DNA of 33,932 nt from Bacteroidota bacterium (lineage in GTDB: Bacteria > Bacteroidota > Bacteroidia > Bacteroidales > VadinHA17): assembly GCA_003250475.1 (NCBI GenBank), contig QKGI01000078.1, positions 1 to 33,932 on the forward strand. The letters run 5' to 3'. The position numbers were made by a program, and so were the translations under genes. Below, in pieces: positions 7,819-15,665 of this stretch. Below the pieces are notes generated by a model that saw nothing but the letters and a program-made list of their open reading frames with translations, was not told the origin of the DNA and ran no database searches. Position 1 is the stretch's first letter. Every line of letters begins with the position of its first letter.

Positions 7819-8526
7819 CTATTTTTCCATTGCCCTTGCACGGAGGTCCGGTGGCATTTTTTCAATGGCGTACCTGAGTGCTGTGCGGGGCATGACAGCC
7901 TTATGCCGCATGACATATCCGAATACCTCCTCCCGGAACGGCTTGCTCGCCTCCTTAAGCATCCAGCCATAACCTTTCTGCACCATATCGTCCCTGTCAG
8001 TAAGAAGTATGTCTGCTATCTCAAAAATATCAGGAAGAAACATGCCCTTCCGGGCAGGGATGATCAGGGAGACTGCTGCCGCTCTTTTCACCCACCGGTT
8101 TTCAGAGCGGGCCCATTTTTTTAATTCACCGGTAAATTCAGGATACATCTGAATGAAGCCTCCGACAGTATGATTGCACAGGGTGTCACATGAGGCCCAG
8201 TTATTCACATAGTGATGAACCCAGTTTTCAAGTACGGCAAAATCATCCGGGACAAATTGCCTGGCCAGTTTCTCAGACCACATACAGGCAATGAATGTCT
8301 CCTCCATCATTCCGGACTGCCACAGGGTATCACACATCGAGAACACTTCTTCTTTCGTAAGCTGCCTGACCAGCTTATAACCGGCTTTCCCGATCTCACC
8401 CACTGTCTTTGACCTGACACCATACATGGAGACCTGCTCCCTGAAATATCTCTGTCCCGTCTGCCTGACCTTTACATCCGATGCTTCAACGAGCTCCTTA
8501 CGGATTTTTCCGAGTATCCTGTTCAT
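7819..8526 (-). CDS. AlkD-like DNA alkylation repair protein (HEAT-repeat DNA glycosylase)
   Basis: A 235-residue all-helical protein of the AlkC/AlkD HEAT-like superfamily. AlkD excises bulky or cationic alkylated purines without base flipping. Residues line up with Bacillus cereus AlkD: Trp110 and Asp114 (NWASCDTLC) against Trp109 and Asp113, Arg148 (RWVKRAA) against Arg148, and Trp188 (GYGWML) against Trp187. The WVKRAA-VSLI and MVQKGYGWMLKEA helices are strong family signatures. The start is 10 nt downstream of the stop of the membrane/NTPase gene, so it is probably the last gene of a four-gene minus-strand operon. The other operon genes show no obvious DNA-repair role. Confidence 0.9.
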   Translation of the reverse strand: MNRILGKIRKELVEASDVKVRQTGQRYFREQVSMYGVRSKTVGEIGKAGYKLVRQLTKEEVFSMCDTLWQSGMMEETFIACMWSEKLARQFVPDDFAVLENWVHHYVNNWASCDTLCNHTVGGFIQMYPEFTGELKKWARSENRWVKRAAAVSLIIPARKGMFLPDIFEIADILLTDRDDMVQKGYGWMLKEASKPFREEVFGYVMRHKAVMPRTALRYAIEKMPPDLRARAMEK

Positions 8527-8536
8527 TGCATTAATG

Positions 8537-10249
8537 CTATTTTTTCAGGGCTACTATCTCTTCAGCAATCTTCCACGGGTCACCTGTTCCCACATCTATG
8601 ACCTGTGCCTCAGCGATGCCATACTTCTCTATCACTGAGCCGGTAAGGCTATTTCTGACAGCTATTATTATGGTGGCAGAGGTATTCTGAATCAGCTCAT
8701 CAATACGGTTGCTCCATCCCTGGCCTCTCAGCTCCAGCGGGCCTGCCTCGTCAACTATAATCACCTCCCTGTCACTGTTGGCATATGGGTCCAGGGCATT
8801 CTGTCCGGCAACTACCCCCTCCTGTGACACAGTGAACCTCTCCACTCCAATGGTCTCGCTGCCTGTCAGTCTCAGAAAAGGTTTCCGTACTCCTGAGGAG
8901 ATATCCGAAATATCGTATCCGGTTGTTATACCGTCCTGGATAATGCGAAGAGCCAGTATGCCGCCAGTCTTGATGCCCTTCTCATTCAGAAGAGTACACA
9001 GCTTGATAAGCCAGGCAGTCTTGCCTTCACCTATGGCCCCGGTAATAATATATATCTTTCTTTTCTTTACCCGCTCATACCGTATCTCTGTCAGCCTTCT
9101 TTCAACGCGTGTGATCATCCTGTTAAGTATAGATACCGGTCTCTTAAATGCTGTCTTCAGATCCGGCATATCTGCAATCATTGTCGGCAGGCTGGCAGCA
9201 GATAATTCAAGAGCCACGGGCAACTGTCTGAAATAGGTACGGCTGAAGAGGCTGCGGATCTTCGGATTATAAAGCTCTGTGCCCAGTGCCGAAAATCCCA
9301 CAATGATTATAACAGCCCGGAAATTCATCTGGATGCCTATGAGTATGGCTTTGGTCAGATCATTCTTCCCGGGCTGGAATGCCGTAAACGCCAGGGCCGA
9401 GAGCATTGTTATGATGACAAAAGTGATCCAGAAACCCGGTTTCGACAGTTGTCTCATGGCGCGTTTGTAGCGCAAGGCAAGGATGGTGATCAGCGGTATC
9501 ACAGCGATGACCCACCATATCCAGTTGAGTAGACTGACTATAAGAAGCATGCCTGCAACAAGCAGTATATCAGCCACCAGCCATCCGGCAGAATAGTCAA
9601 ATTGCGAATCCGGCTTTTTCGGAGATGCCCTGATTATGGCAGGTTCGGGCAGTGGTCCTTCCGGGGGCAGCGCAGATATCTTGCGGCCGGTGATGATCCC
9701 GGCAACGGCAGTCACGGCTCCAAATAGTGCATATATCACAAGGAGAAGGATCAGGGGAGCCCAGAAAGCATCAAACTGCAGGTTCAGCTGCCTGGATGCA
9801 TAATCAGTAATGTTCTTGTAAATATCAACAAGATTACCACCATAGAAGATAATCATGTTGAATATCTTCTGGAAGAGGTTCCATGACATGGCGAGCATTG
9901 ACCCGATAATGAACCCAAGAAATGTTCTTCCAAAGATACGGATCGACGTTTCAAGCAGCAGTGATTCCATTATTATGGCGAGCATCGGCCCGAAGATGAT
10001 GGCACTTGGTGACATTGTCTTCATGAGAGCACAGATGATCCCGGCTCTCCAGTAGAGTCCATGTTCACGCCACCTGTAACTGACAGAGATAAGGATAACC
10101 AGGGCAACAGCGGTAAGGAGGTTACCGCTGAAAGGTACACGCAGGTTATGCAGGAAGCTTCCGAGAACAATCTCAGCTGCAGCCCATATGGTGCCGATGA
10201 TGGATGCCTTTATCCACTTATCGCTAATAATCGTCTTATCTCTGGTCAA
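8537..10249 (-). CDS. Multi-pass membrane protein fused to a THEP1-type NTPase domain
   Basis: The frame is open to a TTG at 10309, but that start overlaps the upstream gene by 32 nt. A TTG at 10249 gives a 570-residue protein beginning TRDKTIISDKW, which I prefer; no ATG exists before the first membrane helix. Residues about 12-190 form a cluster of hydrophobic helices with a KTMSPSAIIFGPMLAIIMES segment that resembles ECF-transporter S components. A Pro-rich linker follows, then a second helix cluster (about 220-345). The C-terminal 175 residues are a THEP1/NTPase_1 P-loop domain: Walker A GAIGEGKT (404-411), a TGGILALRI strand, and Walker B VIIVDEAGPLEL (Asp500/Glu501). The NTPase assignment is strong; the transporter idea is inference. 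The second helix cluster is only vaguely EcfT-like and lacks a clear Ala-Arg-Gly coupling motif. Confidence 0.8.
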   Translation of the reverse strand: MTRDKTIISDKWIKASIIGTIWAAAEIVLGSFLHNLRVPFSGNLLTAVALVILISVSYRWREHGLYWRAGIICALMKTMSPSAIIFGPMLAIIMESLLLETSIRIFGRTFLGFIIGSMLAMSWNLFQKIFNMIIFYGGNLVDIYKNITDYASRQLNLQFDAFWAPLILLLVIYALFGAVTAVAGIITGRKISALPPEGPLPEPAIIRASPKKPDSQFDYSAGWLVADILLVAGMLLIVSLLNWIWWVIAVIPLITILALRYKRAMRQLSKPGFWITFVIITMLSALAFTAFQPGKNDLTKAILIGIQMNFRAVIIIVGFSALGTELYNPKIRSLFSRTYFRQLPVALELSAASLPTMIADMPDLKTAFKRPVSILNRMITRVERRLTEIRYERVKKRKIYIITGAIGEGKTAWLIKLCTLLNEKGIKTGGILALRIIQDGITTGYDISDISSGVRKPFLRLTGSETIGVERFTVSQEGVVAGQNALDPYANSDREVIIVDEAGPLELRGQGWSNRIDELIQNTSATIIIAVRNSLTGSVIEKYGIAEAQVIDVGTGDPWKIAEEIVALKK

Positions 10250-10277
10250 ACAGCAGTAATGGATTGATAAGTGATTA

Positions 10278-11219
10278 TCAGAAAGGATCGCATTCCCTGT
10301 AGGCCTCAATAACCCTGGTCACACCCTCCGGACCTTTGATACTGCGGCCATGTTCCATGCAGATCACTCCTTCATAATCACGCGAGTGAAGATAACTGAA
10401 TATATTCTTATAATTGATCTCACCGGTGGATGGTTCGTTACGTCCGGGATTGTCACCCACGTGGAAAGCAGCTATCTGGTCCCAGCATGCATCGATGTTT
10501 GGAATCAGGTTGCCTTCTGTGATCTGCTGGTGATAAATATCTTCAACGATTTTCACAGCTGGGCTGTTGACCGCTTTGCACACCTGGTATGCCTGGGGCA
10601 TCCGTGTCAGCCAGAGTCCCGGGTGGTCACGGAGGGTGTTAAGAGGTTCCAGTACCAGTGTAATACCTTCCGGCTCGGTCAGTTCGGCACAGTATCTCAG
10701 GTTGTCAATGACATTGGCAAGCTGCAGCTCGGGGTGGATCTTCTCATCGTACCTGCCCGGCACTATGAGAGCCATTTTAAATCCTGTACGGTTGGCTATG
10801 TCAATCCCCTCTTCCATCTTCATAGACAGGAAATCACGCACCTCCCTGTGAGGAAGCACAAAAGATGCCTTGGAAAAATCGGCATATAGAACCCATGGCC
10901 CCATAAGCAGCCCCATGCGTTGTATCATAGAGGCGATACGCTCCTGCTCCCCCGGGTTACGTCCGGGCAGGCCGTTGTCAAAGACGGCCCTGAAACCCTT
11001 ATCGGCAATGAACTGGATATTATCAAGAGGGTCGTCGCTTCCGCACAGTTCACGGAACATACCTATCGAAGGGGCATAGGCCAGCCTGAACGGCTTGTCA
11101 ACAACGGCTGTGGGTACAGCCCGTTCTCTTCCGGAGACGAGTGCCGGAGCGGCTAAAAGCGCTGCCCCGGCTGCAGCTGTGCTGCTGATAAAACTACGTC
11201 GTGATCTTTTATCCATCAT
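10278..11219 (-). CDS. Tat-exported TIM-barrel sugar isomerase/epimerase (hydroxypyruvate isomerase-like)
   Basis: A 313-residue protein of the AP endonuclease family 2 (xylose isomerase-like) TIM barrel, closest in look to hydroxypyruvate isomerases. The N-terminus has a twin-arginine signal (KRSRRSFISS, Arg7-Arg8) followed by an Ala-rich hydrophobic segment, so the folded protein is probably exported. Metal-site features are LVLEPLN (Glu), VEDIYHQQ (Asp, His), a FHVGDNPGRNEPSTGEINY loop that is strongly hydroxypyruvate-isomerase-like, and CMEHG (Glu). Met1 and Met2 are adjacent, so the exact start is uncertain by one codon. It follows the Gfo/Idh/MocA oxidoreductase by 14 nt; such pairs often act on one sugar or polyol, here outside the cytoplasm. 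The substrate is unknown. Confidence 0.88.
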   Translation of the reverse strand: MMDKRSRRSFISSTAAAGAALLAAPALVSGRERAVPTAVVDKPFRLAYAPSIGMFRELCGSDDPLDNIQFIADKGFRAVFDNGLPGRNPGEQERIASMIQRMGLLMGPWVLYADFSKASFVLPHREVRDFLSMKMEEGIDIANRTGFKMALIVPGRYDEKIHPELQLANVIDNLRYCAELTEPEGITLVLEPLNTLRDHPGLWLTRMPQAYQVCKAVNSPAVKIVEDIYHQQITEGNLIPNIDACWDQIAAFHVGDNPGRNEPSTGEINYKNIFSYLHSRDYEGVICMEHGRSIKGPEGVTRVIEAYRECDPF

Positions 11220-11233
11220 TATAACAATTTGGT

Positions 11234-12562
11234 TTATTCACCCGGAACGGGTACGCTCTTTGAAACATCAACAGGCCCCATCTCAAACACCTTTGGTCCG
11301 AGTTTAAGCTCTGAGTTCATCATCTCATCCCATGTGACCTTCTTGCCGGTATATGCCGAGACCCGTCCCATCATGCCTGCCATGGTCGAATATGCAATGG
11401 ATTCTGCTTCATTTAATGGCCTGCCGGTCCGTATGGCAGTTACAAAATCTATATGCTCCTGATCATACGGGCTTCTTATAAGCTGATCGGTCATTTTGCC
11501 CTCATCATCGAGCTTATAGCCTTCATACTGCCATAATACTTCTCCTGCCTGATCCCATATGGTATTCTGACAGTTGGATGTTCCTTTTGTTCCCTGTATC
11601 CATTCCGAGACATTGTTATCGCATCCGTTAATCTGGCGGCACATACTGTGGACATGGAATCCGCCGTCATATATGAAGTCAGTGCTGAAGAGGTCATACT
11701 GGTCACCTGTGACACGGCGGTGACGTGCTCCGAACGATACTGCCGAAACAGGCTTCCTGCCGGTAAACCAGTTAATAACATCTATATTATGAACATGCTG
11801 TTCAATGATGTGGTCTCCTGACAGCCAGCACCAGTTAACCCAGTCGCGTATCATGTATTCCATCTCCGACCATGAGGGGTTTGGTTCACGATACCACAGC
11901 TGACCCTGGTTCCAGTAGCAATTGGCAGAGACAATATCACCTATCGTACCTTCCTGCACCTTGCCCCATGTCTCCACATAGTCATGCTGATGATGGCGTT
12001 GTGTACCTGTTACCACGCAGAGATCCATGCCCCTGGCCTTCTCCCCTGTGGCAAGGATTTGCCTTACACCCACCGGATCCACTGCCACAGGCTTCTCCAT
12101 GAAGACATGCTTTCCGGCAGTGACAGCAGCCTCAAAATGCTCAGGACGGAAATAAGGAGGTGTGGCCAGGATGACAATATCGACACCTGACTCTATAACC
12201 TTCTGAAAGGCGTCGAAGCCTGTGTAACAATTCTCATCGGCTATCTCAACACCCTCGCTAACCAGTCTCTCGCGACATGCCGTCACCCTGTCGGTGAAAA
12301 CGTCACCGAGAGCTGCTATTGTAAGGTTGGGCCCTGCATGAAGGAAGTTAAGGGCGGCACCGGTACCCCTGCCGCCGCAGCCTATCAGCCCCGCCTTAAG
12401 AAGCGGACCGTCAGGAGCCGAATCCAACATTACAGGAAGTATCACTTCCCTGCGTTTTGCGGATGTGCAAGAGGTTATCAGTGCCGGGGCGACAATACCT
12501 GCAGCTCCGGCGGCAGCTGCAGTGCCAAGAAAGCTTCTTCTGGTAAAGGATGATTTTTTCAT
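11234..12562 (-). CDS. Tat-exported Gfo/Idh/MocA family oxidoreductase
   Basis: A 442-residue NAD(P)-dependent dehydrogenase of the Gfo/Idh/MocA family, which oxidises or rearranges sugars and polyols. The N-terminus has a twin-arginine motif (FTRRSFLGT, Arg8-Arg9) and a hydrophobic stretch ending in LITSC, which fits a lipobox with Cys32. It may therefore be a Tat-exported lipoprotein. The Rossmann motif is GLIGCGGRGTG (Gly61, Gly63, Gly66) and the sugar-binding Lys is in MEKPVAVDP. A substrate-binding C-terminal domain contains WYREPNPSWSEMEY and IEQHVHNIDVINWF. In some Tat-exported members (glucose-fructose oxidoreductase) the cofactor is carried out bound. It heads the operon, with a promoter-like box 17 nt upstream. 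Confidence 0.9.
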   Translation of the reverse strand: MKKSSFTRRSFLGTAAAAGAAGIVAPALITSCTSAKRREVILPVMLDSAPDGPLLKAGLIGCGGRGTGAALNFLHAGPNLTIAALGDVFTDRVTACRERLVSEGVEIADENCYTGFDAFQKVIESGVDIVILATPPYFRPEHFEAAVTAGKHVFMEKPVAVDPVGVRQILATGEKARGMDLCVVTGTQRHHQHDYVETWGKVQEGTIGDIVSANCYWNQGQLWYREPNPSWSEMEYMIRDWVNWCWLSGDHIIEQHVHNIDVINWFTGRKPVSAVSFGARHRRVTGDQYDLFSTDFIYDGGFHVHSMCRQINGCDNNVSEWIQGTKGTSNCQNTIWDQAGEVLWQYEGYKLDDEGKMTDQLIRSPYDQEHIDFVTAIRTGRPLNEAESIAYSTMAGMMGRVSAYTGKKVTWDEMMNSELKLGPKVFEMGPVDVSKSVPVPGE

Positions 12563-12579
12563 AAGTCTGGTTGAGGTTT

Positions 12580-12587
12580 CAAAGTTA
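12580..12587 (-). promoter_or_regulatory. Candidate Bacteroidota -7 promoter box for the oxidoreductase operon
   Basis: On the minus strand this reads TAACTTTG, a TAnnTTTG match, with 17 nt between it and the ATG at 12562. It sits in the 173-nt gap upstream of the four-gene operon. No clear -33 element is visible. Confidence 0.4.
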
Positions 12588-12735
12588 CTATTTATGTTTT
12601 CTGTAATCAGTTGTCTGTTAAAGGTTTTTTGCTGCCGGTAAACACCGGTGCATTGAATTGTAATTATTATCTGGAAAAGGAGATGCCAACAAAGAAGCCA
12701 GGGAGGAATGAGATGGCATAATATGGTCGGATCCG

Positions 12736-14187
12736 TTACTTTTTTGTGCTTTCATAGCTTAACACTACTCTGAATCCTACGTAAAAACAATCGGAATACC
12801 ACCAGATGCTCTTCGGCATCTGGGGATCCGTTTTCAGCCACTCTTCAGTACGGGTGTGGTCACGCGCTGCACTCCTTACCCCGGCAGCACCGTCACGGTA
12901 TGACCCTCCCCTTATAACATGTTCACCAGTCCCATCGTACAGATCAGAACAAAACTCAGCAACATTTCCGCTCATATTTTTCAATCCCCACGGGTTTGCT
13001 CTTACGGCAGAAGGCTCCATGGTCTTTGACGGGCTGTTTTCATGGTAAATCACATAGGAATTTATTACCGATGTGTCAGGTTTCCCTCCAAATATTCCTT
13101 TCTTCCCGAACCTGGCCGGATCACCATCAAAGAAATAAGGTGTCTGTGTCCCTGCCCTGCAGGCGTATTCCCATTCGGCCTCGGTAGGCAGGCGGTAATG
13201 TTTTCCTGTGACATTTGACAACCACTTGCAGTAAGTTTCCGCAGCATGCCAGCTCATGGAAATTGCCGGTCTGCGGCCCATCCCCCAGTTCTGATCCGGT
13301 TTTCCGTAGGGTGGTGTAGCCCCGCTTATTGCATCAACATCTTTTACTCTCGTTCTCGCCCCCTCAGTATCTGTTGAGCGGCCCTCGGTTGCAGTCTGCC
13401 TGTAAAATTCCATGTACTCATCCCATGTGACTTCCGTCTCCGCAATAAAGAATGAGTCGACCACCACTTCACGGGCGACTTCATCGGGATCACGCAAAGG
13501 CTCATCCTCAGGGCTCCCCATAGTAAAAGACCCCCCGGGGAGTGCAATCATCCTGAACGACACGGCAGAGCCCGGTATCTGCTCTTCAAAATCGCCAAAA
13601 GATATCAGTTCGGCCGGTGCATTGAAGATAGTGTCAGACCTGGTTGCTCCGGTACCAAAACCTGTGTTGCTGCCGTGGAGGTATCCTTCCATATAATGCC
13701 CTGTATTCAGATGACAGCTTATACATTGCAAATCTTCACCTTTTTTGCGGAGCTGGCTGTAGTAGAGATGTGCTTCCGACCCCTCGCGGCTAAGTACAGC
13801 AGGAAAAAGGTTCGCATGGCATTTTATGCAGGAGAGGTTATATACGTGCATCGTGGCGCGCTCTGTTGTTGAGGCTGCCTCCCAGTCAAAATCCGCTGAG
13901 TCTTTTGTCCAGTTACTCCAGAGGTCGCGCAGTCCCGTCCTGGTCTTTTCCACCAGATAGCCCTCCCCTTCAGGTGGCAGATGACATTCGGTACAGGAGA
14001 CATGATAACCCGAGCGGGTGGTATAGTGGGGTCCCTGCTTCCAGCTAAGGATGGCCTGCGGATGCACATGACACGAGGCACAGAAAGCATTCGTCGAGGT
14101 AGCCTTAACGGCCTTCCCTGTAAGAAAAAAAATGAGTGCTCCTGCAATAATTCCAGAAATAAACCACAAGACGATCTTCCTCTTCAC
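12736..14187 (-). CDS. Tetraheme NapC/NrfH-type cytochrome c fused to an FGE/sulfatase-modifying-factor-fold domain
   Basis: A 483-residue two-part protein starting at a GTG. Residues 5-23 form a membrane anchor. Four CxxCH heme sites follow at 36-40 (CASCH), 65-69 (CTECH), 120-124 (CIKCH) and 155-159 (CISCH), the pattern of NapC/NirT/NrfH quinol-oxidising cytochromes. Residues about 209-478 are an FGE-sulfatase (SUMF1) domain: PGGSFTMGSPEDEP, VTWDEYMEF, RLPTEAEWEYACRAG, NMSGNVAEFCSD, VIRGGSYRDG and YVGFRV. The two cysteines that bind copper in true formylglycine-generating enzymes are absent from the RGGSYRDGAAGVRSAARDH region, so sulfatase activation is unlikely. The domain may bind a ligand or partner. 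Hemes and the C-terminal domain should lie on the periplasmic side. No nitrite-reductase partner gene is nearby. Confidence 0.9.
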   Translation of the reverse strand: MKRKIVLWFISGIIAGALIFFLTGKAVKATSTNAFCASCHVHPQAILSWKQGPHYTTRSGYHVSCTECHLPPEGEGYLVEKTRTGLRDLWSNWTKDSADFDWEAASTTERATMHVYNLSCIKCHANLFPAVLSREGSEAHLYYSQLRKKGEDLQCISCHLNTGHYMEGYLHGSNTGFGTGATRSDTIFNAPAELISFGDFEEQIPGSAVSFRMIALPGGSFTMGSPEDEPLRDPDEVAREVVVDSFFIAETEVTWDEYMEFYRQTATEGRSTDTEGARTRVKDVDAISGATPPYGKPDQNWGMGRRPAISMSWHAAETYCKWLSNVTGKHYRLPTEAEWEYACRAGTQTPYFFDGDPARFGKKGIFGGKPDTSVINSYVIYHENSPSKTMEPSAVRANPWGLKNMSGNVAEFCSDLYDGTGEHVIRGGSYRDGAAGVRSAARDHTRTEEWLKTDPQMPKSIWWYSDCFYVGFRVVLSYESTKK

Positions 14188-14226
14188 AAAAGCAGTATTA
14201 GGGTTGTCAAGATAATAAAAAACAAA

Positions 14227-14243
14227 ATCCGGTCAACCCGGAT
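14227..14243. promoter_or_regulatory. Perfect inverted repeat in the divergent intergenic region
   Basis: ATCCGG-N5-CCGGAT (arms 14227-14232 and 14238-14243) lies 40 nt upstream of the cytochrome fusion gene and 77 nt upstream of the nucleoside-hydrolase-like gene. It could be an operator shared by both divergent promoters or an RNA hairpin. The 6-bp arms are short, so chance is possible. Confidence 0.4.
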
Positions 14244-14297
14244 ATGAATGAACCACGACTGTAAAAACTCTGCAGGTAACCTTTCAGGTGAAATTAT

Positions 14298-14305
14298 TAC
14301 ATTTG
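14298..14305 (+). promoter_or_regulatory. Candidate Bacteroidota -7 promoter box for the nucleoside-hydrolase/GH20 pair
   Basis: TACATTTG matches TAnnTTTG and lies 14 nt before the ATG at 14320. It supports 14320 as the start over the upstream ATG at 14248, since the box would otherwise be inside the gene. The -33 partner is not clear. Confidence 0.45.
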
Positions 14306-14319
14306 GAAAAAGGCAAATA

Positions 14320-15657
14320 ATGAGACGCACCCTTCTTCTCTTCATCGTTTTCCTGGTCATGATCCCGGCAGGGGCACATCCGTGGAAACCCCGTCACTAT
14401 GTTATTATTGACAGTGACGGAGGTATTGACGACCTTAAAGCTATATGCATGTTGATGTCATCTCCTGATGTAAGGATACTTGCCATTACCGCTTCTGACG
14501 GCTTTTTTGAAGCTCCTGTTGCCTACAGAAAGATCAGGGATCTGGCAGACGGTATGTGGCATGAGGGATTACCGGTGTCAGAAAAAGAAAGAGCAGTAAA
14601 CTTAATTGAGGATATCCTTGTTTCCGAGACCACCCCTGTGACATTTATTGCCATGGGAACACTGAAGACGGCAGCTGAGGCAATGGAACGCTCAGACCTG
14701 TTCACAAAGAAAGTGACCCGTATACTGTGGAGCAACAGCGGGCTTCCGGGAAGAGAAGGCTTTAATTTCAGGTCTGATCCGGATGCTGCCGCAAGTGTGC
14801 TGGCCGGAAGCCTGCCTGTAGTTGTTACCGGCAGCGGTGGAGAGGGATTCTATGATGATCAGCTCCTCCGGGAGATAGATTCTATACGGACACCGGGGGC
14901 AGAACGGGTTGAGGCGCTTATCAGATCGATGCCCTCACACGAGTTTGTCTATACAGCTTTTGATGAAATGCTGGCACTGCTGCTGCACTATCCCGAACTC
15001 TTCAGCCAGACTGCCGCCGAAGGAAAAGCCATCTACCGTGCTCCGGCAGATATATCCGCCCTGCGAAGAGCAGCAGTGGCCATACTCAGGGGGGAGACGG
15101 TTGCCAGGATGCAGGTTGTCAAGACCATGCCCTCCGACACAGCATTCTATATGTCAGATCTGCAGCCGTTTGTTGAAGAGATTCGCAACAGTTACGGTGA
15201 AGATGAATGGACCTCAGGTGTTATAGCAAATGAACTGCACCGGCACCTTGGCGTTTTTGCAATAATAGGTGTAAAGATGGGCATCCGGGCAAGGGAATAC
15301 TTCTGTACCGGTGTTGATGAGATGAGTGTCACCACCCATACCGGCTCCATTCCGCCCCTGAGCTGCATGAACGACGGCATACAGGTCAGCACCGGCGCCA
15401 CTCCAGGCCACGGATTGCTCACTGTCAGCCAGGAAAAACCATTTATAGCAGCTGCCGACTTCACCCATAAAAACCGGACCATACGTATCTCCCTGAATAA
15501 AGAACTGGCTGACAGGATATCATCGGAGTTGAAAGAGATAAATTTCATTTACGGACTTGACAGCGATATTTACTGGGAGCTTGTAAGACAAAACACGATC
15601 AAATATTGGCAGCAGTTCAACAGGCATGAGATTTTTAATATTGAAATAATCAAATAG
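14320..15657 (+). CDS. Exported nucleoside hydrolase-like protein (IUNH fold)
   Basis: A 445-residue protein with the inosine-uridine nucleoside hydrolase fold. The frame is open from 14248, but the ATG at 14320 gives a proper signal peptide (MRRTLLLFIVFLVMIPAGAH), so I start there. The calcium-binding Asp cluster is DSDGGIDD (31-38), close to the family DTDxGxDDA. A VTFIAMGTLKTAAEAME segment corresponds to the family's core strand before the second metal loop. Family members cleave the N-glycosidic bond of nucleosides. The C-terminal ~150 residues are longer than in classical enzymes (about 315 residues) and I do not recognise them. The GH20 gene follows by 8 nt, so the two are co-transcribed and both act outside the cytoplasm. 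Confidence 0.8.
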   Translation: MRRTLLLFIVFLVMIPAGAHPWKPRHYVIIDSDGGIDDLKAICMLMSSPDVRILAITASDGFFEAPVAYRKIRDLADGMWHEGLPVSEKERAVNLIEDILVSETTPVTFIAMGTLKTAAEAMERSDLFTKKVTRILWSNSGLPGREGFNFRSDPDAAASVLAGSLPVVVTGSGGEGFYDDQLLREIDSIRTPGAERVEALIRSMPSHEFVYTAFDEMLALLLHYPELFSQTAAEGKAIYRAPADISALRRAAVAILRGETVARMQVVKTMPSDTAFYMSDLQPFVEEIRNSYGEDEWTSGVIANELHRHLGVFAIIGVKMGIRAREYFCTGVDEMSVTTHTGSIPPLSCMNDGIQVSTGATPGHGLLTVSQEKPFIAAADFTHKNRTIRISLNKELADRISSELKEINFIYGLDSDIYWELVRQNTIKYWQQFNRHEIFNIEIIK

Positions 15658-15665
15658 CAAATATC

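Noticed and set aside
8709-9236. 175-codon open frame on the plus strand
   Set aside because: It is antisense to the NTPase domain of the membrane fusion gene.
10350-10889. 179-codon open frame on the plus strand
   Set aside because: It is antisense to the TIM-barrel isomerase gene and has no recognisable domain.
12660-12735. Possible small gene or hairpin in the gap before the oxidoreductase operon
   Set aside because: The only frames are under 20 codons, and the ATGCCA/TGGCAT arms are too far apart to be convincing.
12736-14187. Functional formylglycine-generating enzyme
   Set aside because: The cysteines needed for catalysis are missing and no sulfatase gene is in the window.
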